Shown here: piece by piece, positions 1 to 7,417 of the stretch
How positions within the stretch are numbered: position 1 is the stretch's first letter
How the letters are laid out: each line of letters opens with the position of its first letter
NCBI GenBank assembly: GCA_045638545.1
Contig: JAZUBL010000012.1
Coordinates: 1-62,682 of the forward strand
Direction of reading: 5' to 3'
DNA: 62,682 bases
Source: UMGS1071 sp045638545
GTDB lineage: Bacteria; Bacillota; Clostridia; Oscillospirales; Acutalibacteraceae
The notes under the pieces: model-generated
The model's database searches: none
Told to the model about the DNA's origin: nothing
What the model saw: the letters and a program-made list of their open reading frames with translations, nothing else
Program-made: the position numbers and the translations under genes

Positions 1-408
1 AAAGACCTGGCTCGTTCCTTTAAGGAAGCACAGGTTGCAATGGAAGTTGGCAAGGTATTCGATACAGAAAAGGCAATCGTCAGCTATGACAACCTTGGTA
101 TTGCCCGCCTGATTTATCAGCTGCCAACCACACTGTGCGAGATGTTCCTGAAGGAAGTATTCAAGCGCGGCTCCATCGAGTCTCTCGACCACGAAACACT
201 GTTCACCATTCAGCGTTTCTTCGAGAACAACCTGAATGTATCCGAAACATCCCGTAAGCTGTTTGTTCACCGCAACACACTGGTTTATCGACTGGAGAAG
301 ATCAAGAAGATCACAGGCCTTGATCTCCGCGAATTTGAAGATGCGATCGTCTTTAAAGTAGCACTGATGGTTAAGAAGTATTTGTCCTCAAATCCAGTGA
401 AATTCTAG
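1..408 (+). CDS. PucR/CdaR-type transcriptional regulator, C-terminal part (5' end outside window)
   Basis: The reading frame is open from base 1, so the gene begins upstream; only the last 135 codons are present. The visible C-terminus holds the PucR-type helix-turn-helix: an N-x-S-E-T-S-R recognition helix region followed by V-H-R-N-T-L-V-Y-R-L-E-K-I, the hallmark of the HTH_30 domain that ends CdaR/PucR sugar-acid and purine regulators. In this family the HTH lies at the extreme C-terminus, so the missing N-terminus would be the sensor. The ligand cannot be judged. It is followed by 258 bases without a gene and then ftsE, so a functional link to cell division is not implied. Confident for the domain, not for the specific role. 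Confidence 0.85.
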   Translation, partial: KDLARSFKEAQVAMEVGKVFDTEKAIVSYDNLGIARLIYQLPTTLCEMFLKEVFKRGSIESLDHETLFTIQRFFENNLNVSETSRKLFVHRNTLVYRLEKIKKITGLDLREFEDAIVFKVALMVKKYLSSNPVKF

Positions 409-501
409 TGAAAATGTATATTTTTACAAAATAAAGTTTGTTTCGTAATAAAAGCATTACAGAATATTAATGTTTAGTTCTATAAAAGAAATATAAACGA
501 T

Positions 502-541
502 ATGCCCATTTGGTATCATTATAGTGAGTACCGATGGGCAT
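502..541 (+). terminator. Possible hairpin terminator after the regulator
   Basis: ATGCCCA and GGTA are mirrored by TACC and TGGGCAT around an AT-rich loop, followed by TTTGTTTATC. The U-tract is imperfect, so this may be a weak terminator or just a stable hairpin. Nothing else is seen between 409 and 666. Confidence 0.4.
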
Positions 542-666
542 TTGTTTATCTGAATTAAGGCGGGGATGACAGATTTCGGTATGGAAGGATGTCTGACAAA
601 CGGGCAGACTAGAAAAGTAAATAGAAAATAGGACGCAGAAACTAAGAAAGATTTGGAGCGATTTGT

Positions 667-1374
667 TTGATTCAATTTAAGAATGTTTCAAAGACCTATG
701 CCAACGGCACACAGGCTTTGAAAAACGTGAGCTTGCAAGTTGATGATGGTGAATTCGTCTTTATCGTAGGCTCTTCCGGCGCAGGCAAGAGTACGTTCCT
801 CAAAATGATCATGTGCGAGGAACACGCTGACAAGGGCGAGATCATTGTAAACGGTACAAACCTTTCCCGCATGAAGAAAAAGAAGATCCCGTATCTTCGT
901 CGTTCTATGGGAATTGTATTCCAGGACTTCCGCCTTATCCCTAACATGACAGTTTATGAAAATGTAGCGTTTGCGATGCACGTTATTGGTGCACCGGAAA
1001 AAGTGATCCGCAAGCGAGTGCCGTATGTATTAGGTATGGTAGGCTTGCAGGAAAAGATGAAATGCAAACCGACGGAGCTTTCCGGCGGTGAGCAGCAGCG
1101 AGTTGGTCTGGCCAGAGCACTGGTCAACAACCCGACCATGATCATTGCAGACGAACCGACCGGCAACATTGACCCGGAACTTTCCTTCGAGATCGTAGAT
1201 CTTCTGACGGAAATCAATAAGCGCGGTACCACGATCCTCATGGTAACCCATGAGCACAATCTGGTAAAGCACTTCGGGCAGCGGATCATTGAGATCCAGG
1301 GCGGTTCCATTGTAGCCGACACCGGCGCGTTCGGTGTGGACCCGGCTGCGGAGGAGGTGCTGTATGAACGGTAG
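667..1374 (+). CDS. ftsE: Cell-division ATP-binding protein FtsE
   Basis: ABC-type ATPase that pairs with FtsX to control peptidoglycan hydrolysis at the septum. The 235-residue protein has Walker A GSSGAGKST (about residues 35-43), the signature LSGGEQQR, Walker B MIIADEPT and the switch histidine in VTHEH, all intact. The start is a TTG at 667; no ATG gives a better N-terminus and the family normally begins with M-I-x-F-x-N-V. It overlaps ftsX by 11 bases, as expected for a co-translated pair. Length and motifs are typical of FtsE. Confidence 0.95.
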   Translation: MIQFKNVSKTYANGTQALKNVSLQVDDGEFVFIVGSSGAGKSTFLKMIMCEEHADKGEIIVNGTNLSRMKKKKIPYLRRSMGIVFQDFRLIPNMTVYENVAFAMHVIGAPEKVIRKRVPYVLGMVGLQEKMKCKPTELSGGEQQRVGLARALVNNPTMIIADEPTGNIDPELSFEIVDLLTEINKRGTTILMVTHEHNLVKHFGQRIIEIQGGSIVADTGAFGVDPAAEEVLYER

Positions 1375-2275
1375 TAGTTTCAAGTACCTCATCAAAGAAG
1401 GTTTTAAAAACGTATGGAGCAACCGAATGATGTCCATTGCATCTGTTGCAGTTCTGGTATGCTGCCTGGTGCTGACCGGCGCAGCCATCCTGATTGCAGC
1501 AAACATGGACGCAGCGGTTACTTCGCTGGAAGGCAACAACTCGGTGCAGGTTTATCTGCAGGATGAGCTTTCCACCCTGCAGGGCATTCAGGTAGGCGAA
1601 GAGATCAAGAAGCTGGACAACGTAGCCAATGCGGAATTTATTCCAAAGGACGAAGCGATCCAGCGTTATGTGGATCTGCTGGAAGGCGACGGTGACATCC
1701 TCAGCGGTCTGACCGGTGAAGACAACCCACTGCCAAACGCATACCGCGTATCCTTCACAGACCTGAGCATCTACAAGGAAACTGCAGACCAGATTCTGCA
1801 GATCCCTGGTGTTATGAAGATCAATGACTACTCTCACATTGCACAGACACTGACCACTGTTCATAACGTGGTTCTGTACGGCGGCATTGCGGCAGTTGCA
1901 TTCCTGGGTCTTGTATCCCTCATGATCATCATGAACACCATTCGCGTAACAATGCACTCCAGAAGACTGGAGATCAGCATTATGAAGTCTGTTGGTGCAA
2001 CCAATATGTTCATCCGTATCCCATTCCTCATTGAGGCGATGATCCTTGGTCTGTTCTCCGGCGGCGCTTCCATCGCGATCCTTCTCCCGGTATATGGCGC
2101 TGTGGCAAACACCGCAGGCAATATTCTCGGATTCTTTGAACCGATCCCAATGGCAGATTGTGCCTGGTGGATCATTGCCGGCGCACTGGGCGTTGGCATC
2201 CTGTTCGGTTTATTCGCAGGATCTATTTCCATCAGCAGATACTTAAGAAGAAAAGGAGGCGATACAGTTGGCTAA
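1364..2275 (+). CDS. ftsX: Cell-division permease-like protein FtsX
   Basis: Membrane partner of FtsE; the pair couples ATP hydrolysis to activation of an extracellular wall hydrolase. I place the start at ATG 1364 because GAGGAGG at 1351-1357 sits six bases upstream; the frame is open further 5' but lacks a ribosome site there. The 303-residue protein shows the FtsX plan: one N-terminal membrane segment (about residues 20-45), an extracellular loop of about 130 residues, then three membrane segments with the FtsX/MacB permease motif R-R-L-E-I-S-I-M-K-S-V-G-A. Its stop overlaps the next gene's TTG start, giving a three-gene unit. Confidence 0.95.
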   Translation: MNGSSFKYLIKEGFKNVWSNRMMSIASVAVLVCCLVLTGAAILIAANMDAAVTSLEGNNSVQVYLQDELSTLQGIQVGEEIKKLDNVANAEFIPKDEAIQRYVDLLEGDGDILSGLTGEDNPLPNAYRVSFTDLSIYKETADQILQIPGVMKINDYSHIAQTLTTVHNVVLYGGIAAVAFLGLVSLMIIMNTIRVTMHSRRLEISIMKSVGATNMFIRIPFLIEAMILGLFSGGASIAILLPVYGAVANTAGNILGFFEPIPMADCAWWIIAGALGVGILFGLFAGSISISRYLRRKGGDTVG

Positions 2276-3578
2276 GAAGCAGATCAAAAAGAGCATCTTC
2301 AAGCGCGTTATCGCAGCTGCTCTTGTTCTGGCTCTGGCGGCTGTACCTACCACCATCGGTCTTGGTACCGTTGCATTTGCACAGTCTTCCAGCGAACTGA
2401 AGGGCGATATCAACAGCCTGGAGGCAGAGCAGGATGCACTGAAAAAGCAACAGCAGGAAGTAAAAAACAAACTGGCTTCCCTCAAAGCAGACAAGGAAAA
2501 GCAGCTGGAGTACAAGCAGGTACTGGACGAACAGCTGACTGCGATTCAGGAGGAAGTAAACGTAATCAATAAGAAGATCAAGGCGCTGGATAAGGAGATC
2601 AAGGCCAAGCACGCTGAGATTAAAGAGAATGAAAAGGTGATCACCGAAACATTCGCACAGCTGAAAAAGCGTATCCGCGCACTGTATCTTGCAGGCGAAG
2701 CATCTACACTGGAAATTCTGCTCAATGCAGAAAACATTGCAGACTTTGCAGACAAAATGGAAGTTATGCGCAGCATCACCAGCCACGATTCCGCACTGAT
2801 CGATACGCTGAAGACAGAGCTCGGCAAGATCAAAGAGCAGAAGGCACTGATTGAAAAGGACAGACAGGAAGTGGCAGACGCCCGCACTGAGCTGGAAGAA
2901 AAGAAGGCAGAGATTCAGGAGCTGGTAAACGAAAGCGCAGCAGTTATTGCAGAAATCGAAGCAAGCGAGAACGAAGCAAACTCTCTGGCAGCACAGCTGG
3001 AAGCAGAGTTCGATGCAACATCCAGTCAGCTGGAAGACATCTACAACCAGTACTATGCAGCACTGGATGAAGAAGAAAAGAAGCGACAGGAAGCTGCTGG
3101 CGACAAGGTTGTGCAGGTAGGCGATAAGGACTACAACAACAACCACGACGCAGGCAATAACTTTGTACAGGGCTCCGGTACTGCTTACGGTCAGTTCATC
3201 TGGCCAACACCAGGTACCACAATCATCACATCCGGCGTTGGCCCACGCTGGGGCACATCCCACAACGGTATCGACATTTCCAGCGGTAATGCATACGGTC
3301 AGCCAATCGTTGCATCCGACGGCGGTACTGTTATTGTAGCAGTACATAGCGGCTGGGGCGGCGGTTACGGCCACCACGTTATGATCGACCACGGCAACGG
3401 CTACGTGACTGTATACGGCCACGCAAGCAGCGTTATCGTAAACACTGGCGACAGAGTTTCTCAGGGCCAGACAATCGCTTACATCGGTTCCACAGGCTGG
3501 TCCACAGGCCCGCACTTACACTTCGAAATCCGCAGAAATGGTGCGATCTGTGACCCTGAACTTTACGTAAGCCCGTAA
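2268..3578 (+). CDS. Secreted coiled-coil M23 peptidase (EnvC/LytM-like)
   Basis: Probable peptidoglycan hydrolase driven by FtsEX. It starts at TTG 2268, eight bases before the ftsX stop, with AGGAGG at 2254-2259. Residues 1-39 form a basic signal peptide ending A-F-A-Q; about 40-270 are a long charged coiled coil as in EnvC, PcsB and CwlO; about 305-430 are an M23 domain. The zinc ligands H332-x3-D336 and H416-x-H418 (G-P-H-L-H-F-E) are all present, so unlike E. coli EnvC, which is catalytically degenerate, this protein is expected to cut cross-links itself. Its overlap with ftsX supports direct control by FtsEX. Confidence 0.9.
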   Translation: MAKKQIKKSIFKRVIAAALVLALAAVPTTIGLGTVAFAQSSSELKGDINSLEAEQDALKKQQQEVKNKLASLKADKEKQLEYKQVLDEQLTAIQEEVNVINKKIKALDKEIKAKHAEIKENEKVITETFAQLKKRIRALYLAGEASTLEILLNAENIADFADKMEVMRSITSHDSALIDTLKTELGKIKEQKALIEKDRQEVADARTELEEKKAEIQELVNESAAVIAEIEASENEANSLAAQLEAEFDATSSQLEDIYNQYYAALDEEEKKRQEAAGDKVVQVGDKDYNNNHDAGNNFVQGSGTAYGQFIWPTPGTTIITSGVGPRWGTSHNGIDISSGNAYGQPIVASDGGTVIVAVHSGWGGGYGHHVMIDHGNGYVTVYGHASSVIVNTGDRVSQGQTIAYIGSTGWSTGPHLHFEIRRNGAICDPELYVSP

Positions 3579-3781
3579 CATAAATTGAGAGAAAACAGAA
3601 TAAACGGCAATGGTTTTGCACACGCGCAGAAAAGGAACCGCACAGTTTTGCGGGAACGAACAGAACAGACAGCCGCGTTGGTACCAAAGGAAATGCGCAA
3701 GCTTTCACATCACGCAGTTTCGTGAAATCGAAAGAGATTTTCCAATGGATACCGCAGCAAAATCACACCGGTACATTCTTT

Positions 3782-3814
3782 GGCCTCCTCTGGAAACAGA
3801 GGAGGCCTTCTCTA
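3782..3814 (+). terminator. Strong intrinsic terminator
   Basis: A perfect 11-bp stem GGCCTCCTCTG / CAGAGGAGGCC with a GAAA loop (3782-3807) and TTCTCTATTTTAT after it. It closes a roughly 200-base gene-free stretch after the M23 gene. Confidence 0.85.
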
Positions 3815-3825
3815 TTTTATGTGCA

Positions 3826-3990
3826 ATAAAAAGTGAATGATGAAGAGTGAATAATGAATCATCATGGTGCCGCTGCGCGGAAATTATAGCGGGTAATCAC
3901 AGGTTGCCCCTATGAAACAGCGGTAAGTTTAAACAAAGCCGGCGGCTCCCTTGTGCAAAGGGAGGTGTCGGCTTTCTGCATTCCATCTGC
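3826..3990. repeat. Composite intergenic palindromic (REP-like) repeat
   Basis: Contains short tandem GTGAATGATGAAGAGTGAATAATGAAT-type units, a GCCGCTGCGCGG palindrome and GGCTCCCTTGTGCAAAGGGAGG in an inverted arrangement. Similar inverted CCCTT/AAGGG modules recur at 21330 and 27700. Non-coding and flanked by a terminator and a promoter. Classed as a repeat by structure only; no copies outside this window could be checked. Confidence 0.5.
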
Positions 3991-4061
3991 ACACGCACAA
4001 AGTGCTGTAATTTTCGGCGGTAATACGGCAAATTTGGGGCAAAAGACCGTGAAGAAAGGAA

Positions 4062-4090
4062 TTGACATACGACGGCGGTTTTACTATAAT
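4062..4090 (+). promoter_or_regulatory. Sigma-A promoter for greA-lysS
   Basis: Perfect TTGACA (4062-4067), 17-base spacer, perfect TATAAT (4085-4090). It lies about 100 bases before greA. Confidence 0.85.
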
Positions 4091-4187
4091 AATAAGGATA
4101 TGGAATGAACACAGATAGAAACTGTAAGATCCAAAGAGCAATAGAAAGGAAAGGTCTGGCGCAGAGCCGCAGACCGGGGGGAACACA

Positions 4188-4670
4188 ATGAGTAATGCAA
4201 TTAAACTGACAAGAGAAGGTCTGCTGGCACTGGAGGCTGAGCTGGAAGAACTGAAATCAACCAAACGAAAAGAGATTGCAGAAAAAATTAAAGTTGCGCT
4301 CTCTTTTGGTGACCTTTCTGAAAACAGTGAGTACGACGAAGCTAAGAACGAGCAGGCGATTATGGAAGCAAGAATTGCTGACATCGAAGCAATGCTCAAG
4401 AATGCTGAGATCATCGACGAGTCCAACATCGACACAGAGAAGGTAAGCATCGGTGCTCGTGTAACTGTAAAGATCCGCAGACCAGACGGCAACGAGGCTG
4501 AGAAGGAATACCGTATCGTAGGTTCCAACGAAGCAAACCCAAGAGAAGGCAGAATCTCCGACGAATCTGCAATTGGTAAGGCACTCATCGGCAACGCTGT
4601 TGGCACTGAGCTGGATATTGAAGTTCCGGCTGGCACTATGCACTACACAATCATTTCCATCGATAAATAA
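4188..4670 (+). CDS. greA: Transcription elongation factor GreA
   Basis: Rescues backtracked RNA polymerase by stimulating cleavage of the nascent RNA 3' end. The 160-residue protein has the family length and architecture: an N-terminal antiparallel coiled coil ending in the acidic tip (D-L-S-E-N-S-E-Y-D-E-A-K near residues 42-53, with the key D and E), then the FKBP-like C-terminal domain with the I-G-K-A-L-I-G pattern. A G-rich ribosome site precedes the ATG. It lies upstream of lysS in the same orientation, an arrangement well known in Firmicutes, and is served by the promoter at 4062. Confidence 0.96.
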   Translation: MSNAIKLTREGLLALEAELEELKSTKRKEIAEKIKVALSFGDLSENSEYDEAKNEQAIMEARIADIEAMLKNAEIIDESNIDTEKVSIGARVTVKIRRPDGNEAEKEYRIVGSNEANPREGRISDESAIGKALIGNAVGTELDIEVPAGTMHYTIISIDK

Positions 4671-4779
4671 GATTCCGGAAACGACAGGCGGCGTGGAACA
4701 TGGTTCACATCGCCTTTATTGTTATAAAAGAGAAACTGCTGAGGCAGAGAAATAAAATGAAACAGGGAGAACAAGTATC

Positions 4780-6711
4780 ATGAGCGAAAAGACACAGGCT
4801 CCACAGAAGGAGCAGAACCTCAATGAACTGCTGCAGATCCGCCGCGATAAGCTGGCAGCACTGCAGGCAGAGGGCAACGACCCATTCCAGATCGTGAAGT
4901 TCGACGTAACACACCACAGCCAGGACGTAAAGGACAATGCAGAAGAACTGGATCAGAAGACAGTTACCATTGCTGGCCGTATCATGTCCAAGCGTATTAT
5001 GGGTAAGGCATCCTTCTGCCACATTCAGGACCTGAAGGGTACTATCCAGTCTTACGTTACAAGAGACACTCTTGGCGAAGACGTTTACGCAGGCTTCAAG
5101 AAGTTTGACGTTGGCGATATCGTAGGCATCACCGGCTTTGTATTCAAGACAAAGACAGGCGAGACATCTGTTCATGCAGAGAAGGTAACACTGCTCTCCA
5201 AGAGCCTGCAGATCCTGCCGGAGAAGTTCCACGGCCTGACAAACACAGACCTGAGATACCGTCAGAGATACGTTGACCTGATCATGAACCCAGACGTAAA
5301 GGATACCTTTATCAAGCGTTCCAAGATCCTCAGCACAATCCGTAAGTTTCTGGATGCACAGGGCTTTATGGAAGTTGAAACACCAATGCTGGTTTCCAAT
5401 GCAGGCGGCGCAGCTGCTCGTCCATTCGAAACACACTTCAACGCACTGGGCGAAGATCTGAAGCTCCGTATTTCTCTGGAGCTGTACCTGAAGAGACTGA
5501 TCGTTGGTGGTCTGGAGAAGGTATACGAGATCGGCCGTGTATTCCGTAACGAAGGCCTCGACACAAGACACAACCCTGAGTTCACACTGATGGAGCTCTA
5601 CCAGGCATACACCGATTACCACGGCATGATGGACCTGACAGAGAACATGTACCGCTACATTGCACAGGAAGTTCTGGGCACAACAACCATCGTTTACAAC
5701 GGCATCGAGATGGATCTGGGCAAGCCATTTGAGCGCATCACCATGCTGGACGCTGTTAAGAAGTACTCCGGTGTAGACTTCAACGAGATCCACACTCTGG
5801 AAGAAGCAAGAGCTGCTGCAAAGGCACACAACGTTGAGTTCGAGGAGCGTCACAAGAAGGGCGATATCCTGAACCTGTTCTTCGAAGAGTTCGTAGAGGA
5901 GCACCTGATCCAGCCAACATTCGTTATGGACCACCCAATCGAGATCTCCCCACTGACAAAGAAGAAGCCGGAAGATCCAAACTATGTAGAGCGCTTTGAG
6001 TTCTTCATGAACGGCTGGGAGATGGCAAACGCATACTCCGAGCTGAACGACCCAATTGACCAGAGAGAGCGCTTTAAGGCACAGGAAGAAATGCTGGCAC
6101 AGGGTGACGACGAAGCAAACACAACAGACGAAGACTTCCTCAACGCACTGGAGATCGGTATGCCGCCAACAGGTGGTATCGGCTACGGTATTGACAGAAT
6201 GTGCATGCTGCTGACAGACAGCTCCTCCATCCGCGACGTTCTGCTGTTCCCAACCATGAAGTCTCTGGACGGCCCTAAGGGCGAGGAAAAGGCACAGACA
6301 GCTGCTGTGATGACAGAGGAAGCTGTAGAAGTGATCGACTTCTCCAAGGTAGAGATCGAGCCTCTGTTCGAGGAGCACGTTGACTTTGAAACATTCAGCA
6401 AGTCCGATTTCCGCGCAGTAAAGGTTAAGGATTGTGAGGCTGTGAAGAAGTCCAAGAAGCTGCTCAAGTTCACTCTGGACGACGGTACAGGCACAGACCG
6501 TGTGATCCTCAGCGGTATCCACGAGTACTACGAGCCGGAAGAGCTCATCGGCAAGACACTGATTGCAATCACAAACCTGCCGCCAAGAGCTATGATGGGC
6601 ATCGAGTCCAACGGCATGATCATCAGCGCAGTGCACAGTGAAGAGGGCGAGGAAAGACTCAACCTCCTCATGGTAAGCAACAAGATCCCAGCAGGCGCAA
6701 AGCTGTACTAA
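4780..6711 (+). CDS. lysS: Class II lysyl-tRNA synthetase with C-terminal tRNA-binding domain
   Basis: Charges tRNA-Lys. About residues 1-500 are a complete class II LysRS: N-terminal OB-fold, motif 2 around FRNEGLDTRHNPEF and motif 3 G-I-G-Y-G-I-D-R. About residues 535-643 add a second OB-fold of the tRBD/Arc1p-EMAPII type (D-F-R-A-V-K-V, ending N-K-I-P-A-G-A-K-L-Y), usually seen at the end of MetRS or as free CsaA/Trbp111. Standard bacterial LysRS is about 500 residues, so this is a genuine fusion in one uninterrupted frame. The added domain is expected to raise tRNA affinity. Ends at a strong terminator; co-transcribed with greA. Confidence 0.95.
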   Translation: MSEKTQAPQKEQNLNELLQIRRDKLAALQAEGNDPFQIVKFDVTHHSQDVKDNAEELDQKTVTIAGRIMSKRIMGKASFCHIQDLKGTIQSYVTRDTLGEDVYAGFKKFDVGDIVGITGFVFKTKTGETSVHAEKVTLLSKSLQILPEKFHGLTNTDLRYRQRYVDLIMNPDVKDTFIKRSKILSTIRKFLDAQGFMEVETPMLVSNAGGAAARPFETHFNALGEDLKLRISLELYLKRLIVGGLEKVYEIGRVFRNEGLDTRHNPEFTLMELYQAYTDYHGMMDLTENMYRYIAQEVLGTTTIVYNGIEMDLGKPFERITMLDAVKKYSGVDFNEIHTLEEARAAAKAHNVEFEERHKKGDILNLFFEEFVEEHLIQPTFVMDHPIEISPLTKKKPEDPNYVERFEFFMNGWEMANAYSELNDPIDQRERFKAQEEMLAQGDDEANTTDEDFLNALEIGMPPTGGIGYGIDRMCMLLTDSSSIRDVLLFPTMKSLDGPKGEEKAQTAAVMTEEAVEVIDFSKVEIEPLFEEHVDFETFSKSDFRAVKVKDCEAVKKSKKLLKFTLDDGTGTDRVILSGIHEYYEPEELIGKTLIAITNLPPRAMMGIESNGMIISAVHSEEGEERLNLLMVSNKIPAGAKLY

Positions 6712-6722
6712 TAAGATAGAAT

Positions 6723-6759
6723 AAAAAAGATCCCCCGGCTGTGCTGGGGGATCTTTTTT
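6723..6759. terminator. Bidirectional terminator between lysS and the XRE gene
   Basis: GATCCCCCGGC/GCTGGGGGATC stem with TGT loop (6729-6753), A-tract on the left and T-tract on the right, so it can stop transcription from both sides. Confidence 0.9.
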
Positions 6760-6762
6760 ATT

Positions 6763-6972
6763 CTATTCTTTTGGATTACTTTTTCGACCTAATAGATAGT
6801 CAACAGATACATCATAATAGTCAGCCAATTTTATAAAAACTTCAATCGGGATATTAATTTTACCAAGTTCATACTTCGAATATGTTGTTTGTTTGATATG
6901 CAAATATTCCGCAAGTTGAGTCTGCGTGAGATCACGATCCTCTCGGAGATTTCGAATGTTTTCAAATAGCAT
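6763..6972 (-). CDS. Small XRE/Cro-C1 family repressor
   Basis: A 69-residue protein consisting almost only of a Cro/C1 helix-turn-helix: L-T-Q-T-Q-L-A-E-Y-L-H-I-K as helices 2-3 and T-Y-S-K-Y-E-L-G-K as the turn to helix 4, ending V-D-Y-L-L-G-R-K. Such minimal proteins act as dimeric repressors of adjacent genes. It is divergent from the small membrane protein at 7089, and the 116 bases between them hold three ATAGTC-type palindromes that are its likely operators. The gene is AT-rich compared with lysS and PFOR, suggesting acquisition. The signal it answers to is unknown. Confidence 0.9.
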   Translation of the reverse strand: MLFENIRNLREDRDLTQTQLAEYLHIKQTTYSKYELGKINIPIEVFIKLADYYDVSVDYLLGRKSNPKE

Positions 6973-7012
6973 AGAGCTTCACCCGGTTTTATTATAAAGT
7001 GTTTAAGCCGGA

Positions 7013-7069
7013 ACTATTGACGAATAGTCGTGATGCGACTATACTTAAATAGTCGCAATAAGACTATTT
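7013..7069. promoter_or_regulatory. Cluster of palindromic operators for the XRE protein
   Basis: Three related palindromes: ACTATT-GACG-AATAGT (7013-7028), ATAGTCG-TGATG-CGACTAT (7024-7042) and AAATAGTC-n7-GACTATTT (7047-7069). They share the half-site ATAGTC and lie directly upstream of the SD (ACGGAGG, 7071-7077) of the 7089 gene. They are the natural candidates for XRE binding and autoregulation. Confidence 0.7.
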
Positions 7070-7088
7070 AACGGAGGTCAGGTGAATT

Positions 7089-7376
7089 ATGGTAAGAATA
7101 ATTAGTACGCTGGTTAGTATGGCGGTGATATGGGGAAGCCTAGCTGTATTTATGGTTGTTTTACAATGGTTTTGGATATCGCTTCCATTTATGATTATCT
7201 GCATGATATTTGGATGGAAAGTATTGACCTGTATTGATTCACAATTTTTTATGTGGATGAGTTGTGCCGGTTGGATTGCTTATTTTGTATTAAAGGGCAT
7301 ACTTTCTTTATTTATTGGTGTATTTGTTGCTCCGTTTGGAATTGGAAAATTTATAGCAGAAAGAGTTGGTAAATAA
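7089..7376 (+). CDS. Small hydrophobic membrane protein, unknown function
   Basis: A 95-residue protein not recognised by me. It is nearly all hydrophobic: likely membrane helices at about 5-26, 29-46, 51-68 and 72-88, ending in a basic tail. An ideal SD lies at 7071-7077, though the spacing to the ATG is longish. AT-rich composition and AT-ending codons differ from the surrounding housekeeping genes. It is divergent from, and probably repressed by, the XRE protein at 6763. The pair, boxed in by strong terminators on both sides, looks like a self-contained acquired cassette; toxin, holin-like or immunity roles are possible but unsupported. Confidence 0.75.
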   Translation: MVRIISTLVSMAVIWGSLAVFMVVLQWFWISLPFMIICMIFGWKVLTCIDSQFFMWMSCAGWIAYFVLKGILSLFIGVFVAPFGIGKFIAERVGK

Positions 7377-7378
7377 AA

Positions 7379-7412
7379 GAACCCCCGGATCACTCCGGGG
7401 GTTCTTTTATTT
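7379..7412. terminator. Bidirectional terminator between the membrane protein and PFOR
   Basis: Perfect 11-bp stem GAACCCCCGGA/TCCGGGGGTTC with TCAC loop (7379-7404), A-run on the left and TTTTATTT on the right. It serves both converging units. Confidence 0.9.
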
Positions 7413-7417
7413 AGAGC

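Noticed and set aside
3610..3840. Possible 76-residue protein after the M23 gene
   Set aside because: No SD, low coding character, and it runs through the terminator hairpin.
4705..6636. A 643-codon open frame antisense to lysS
   Set aside because: Same effect of codon bias; lysS has full motifs, SD and promoter on the plus strand.
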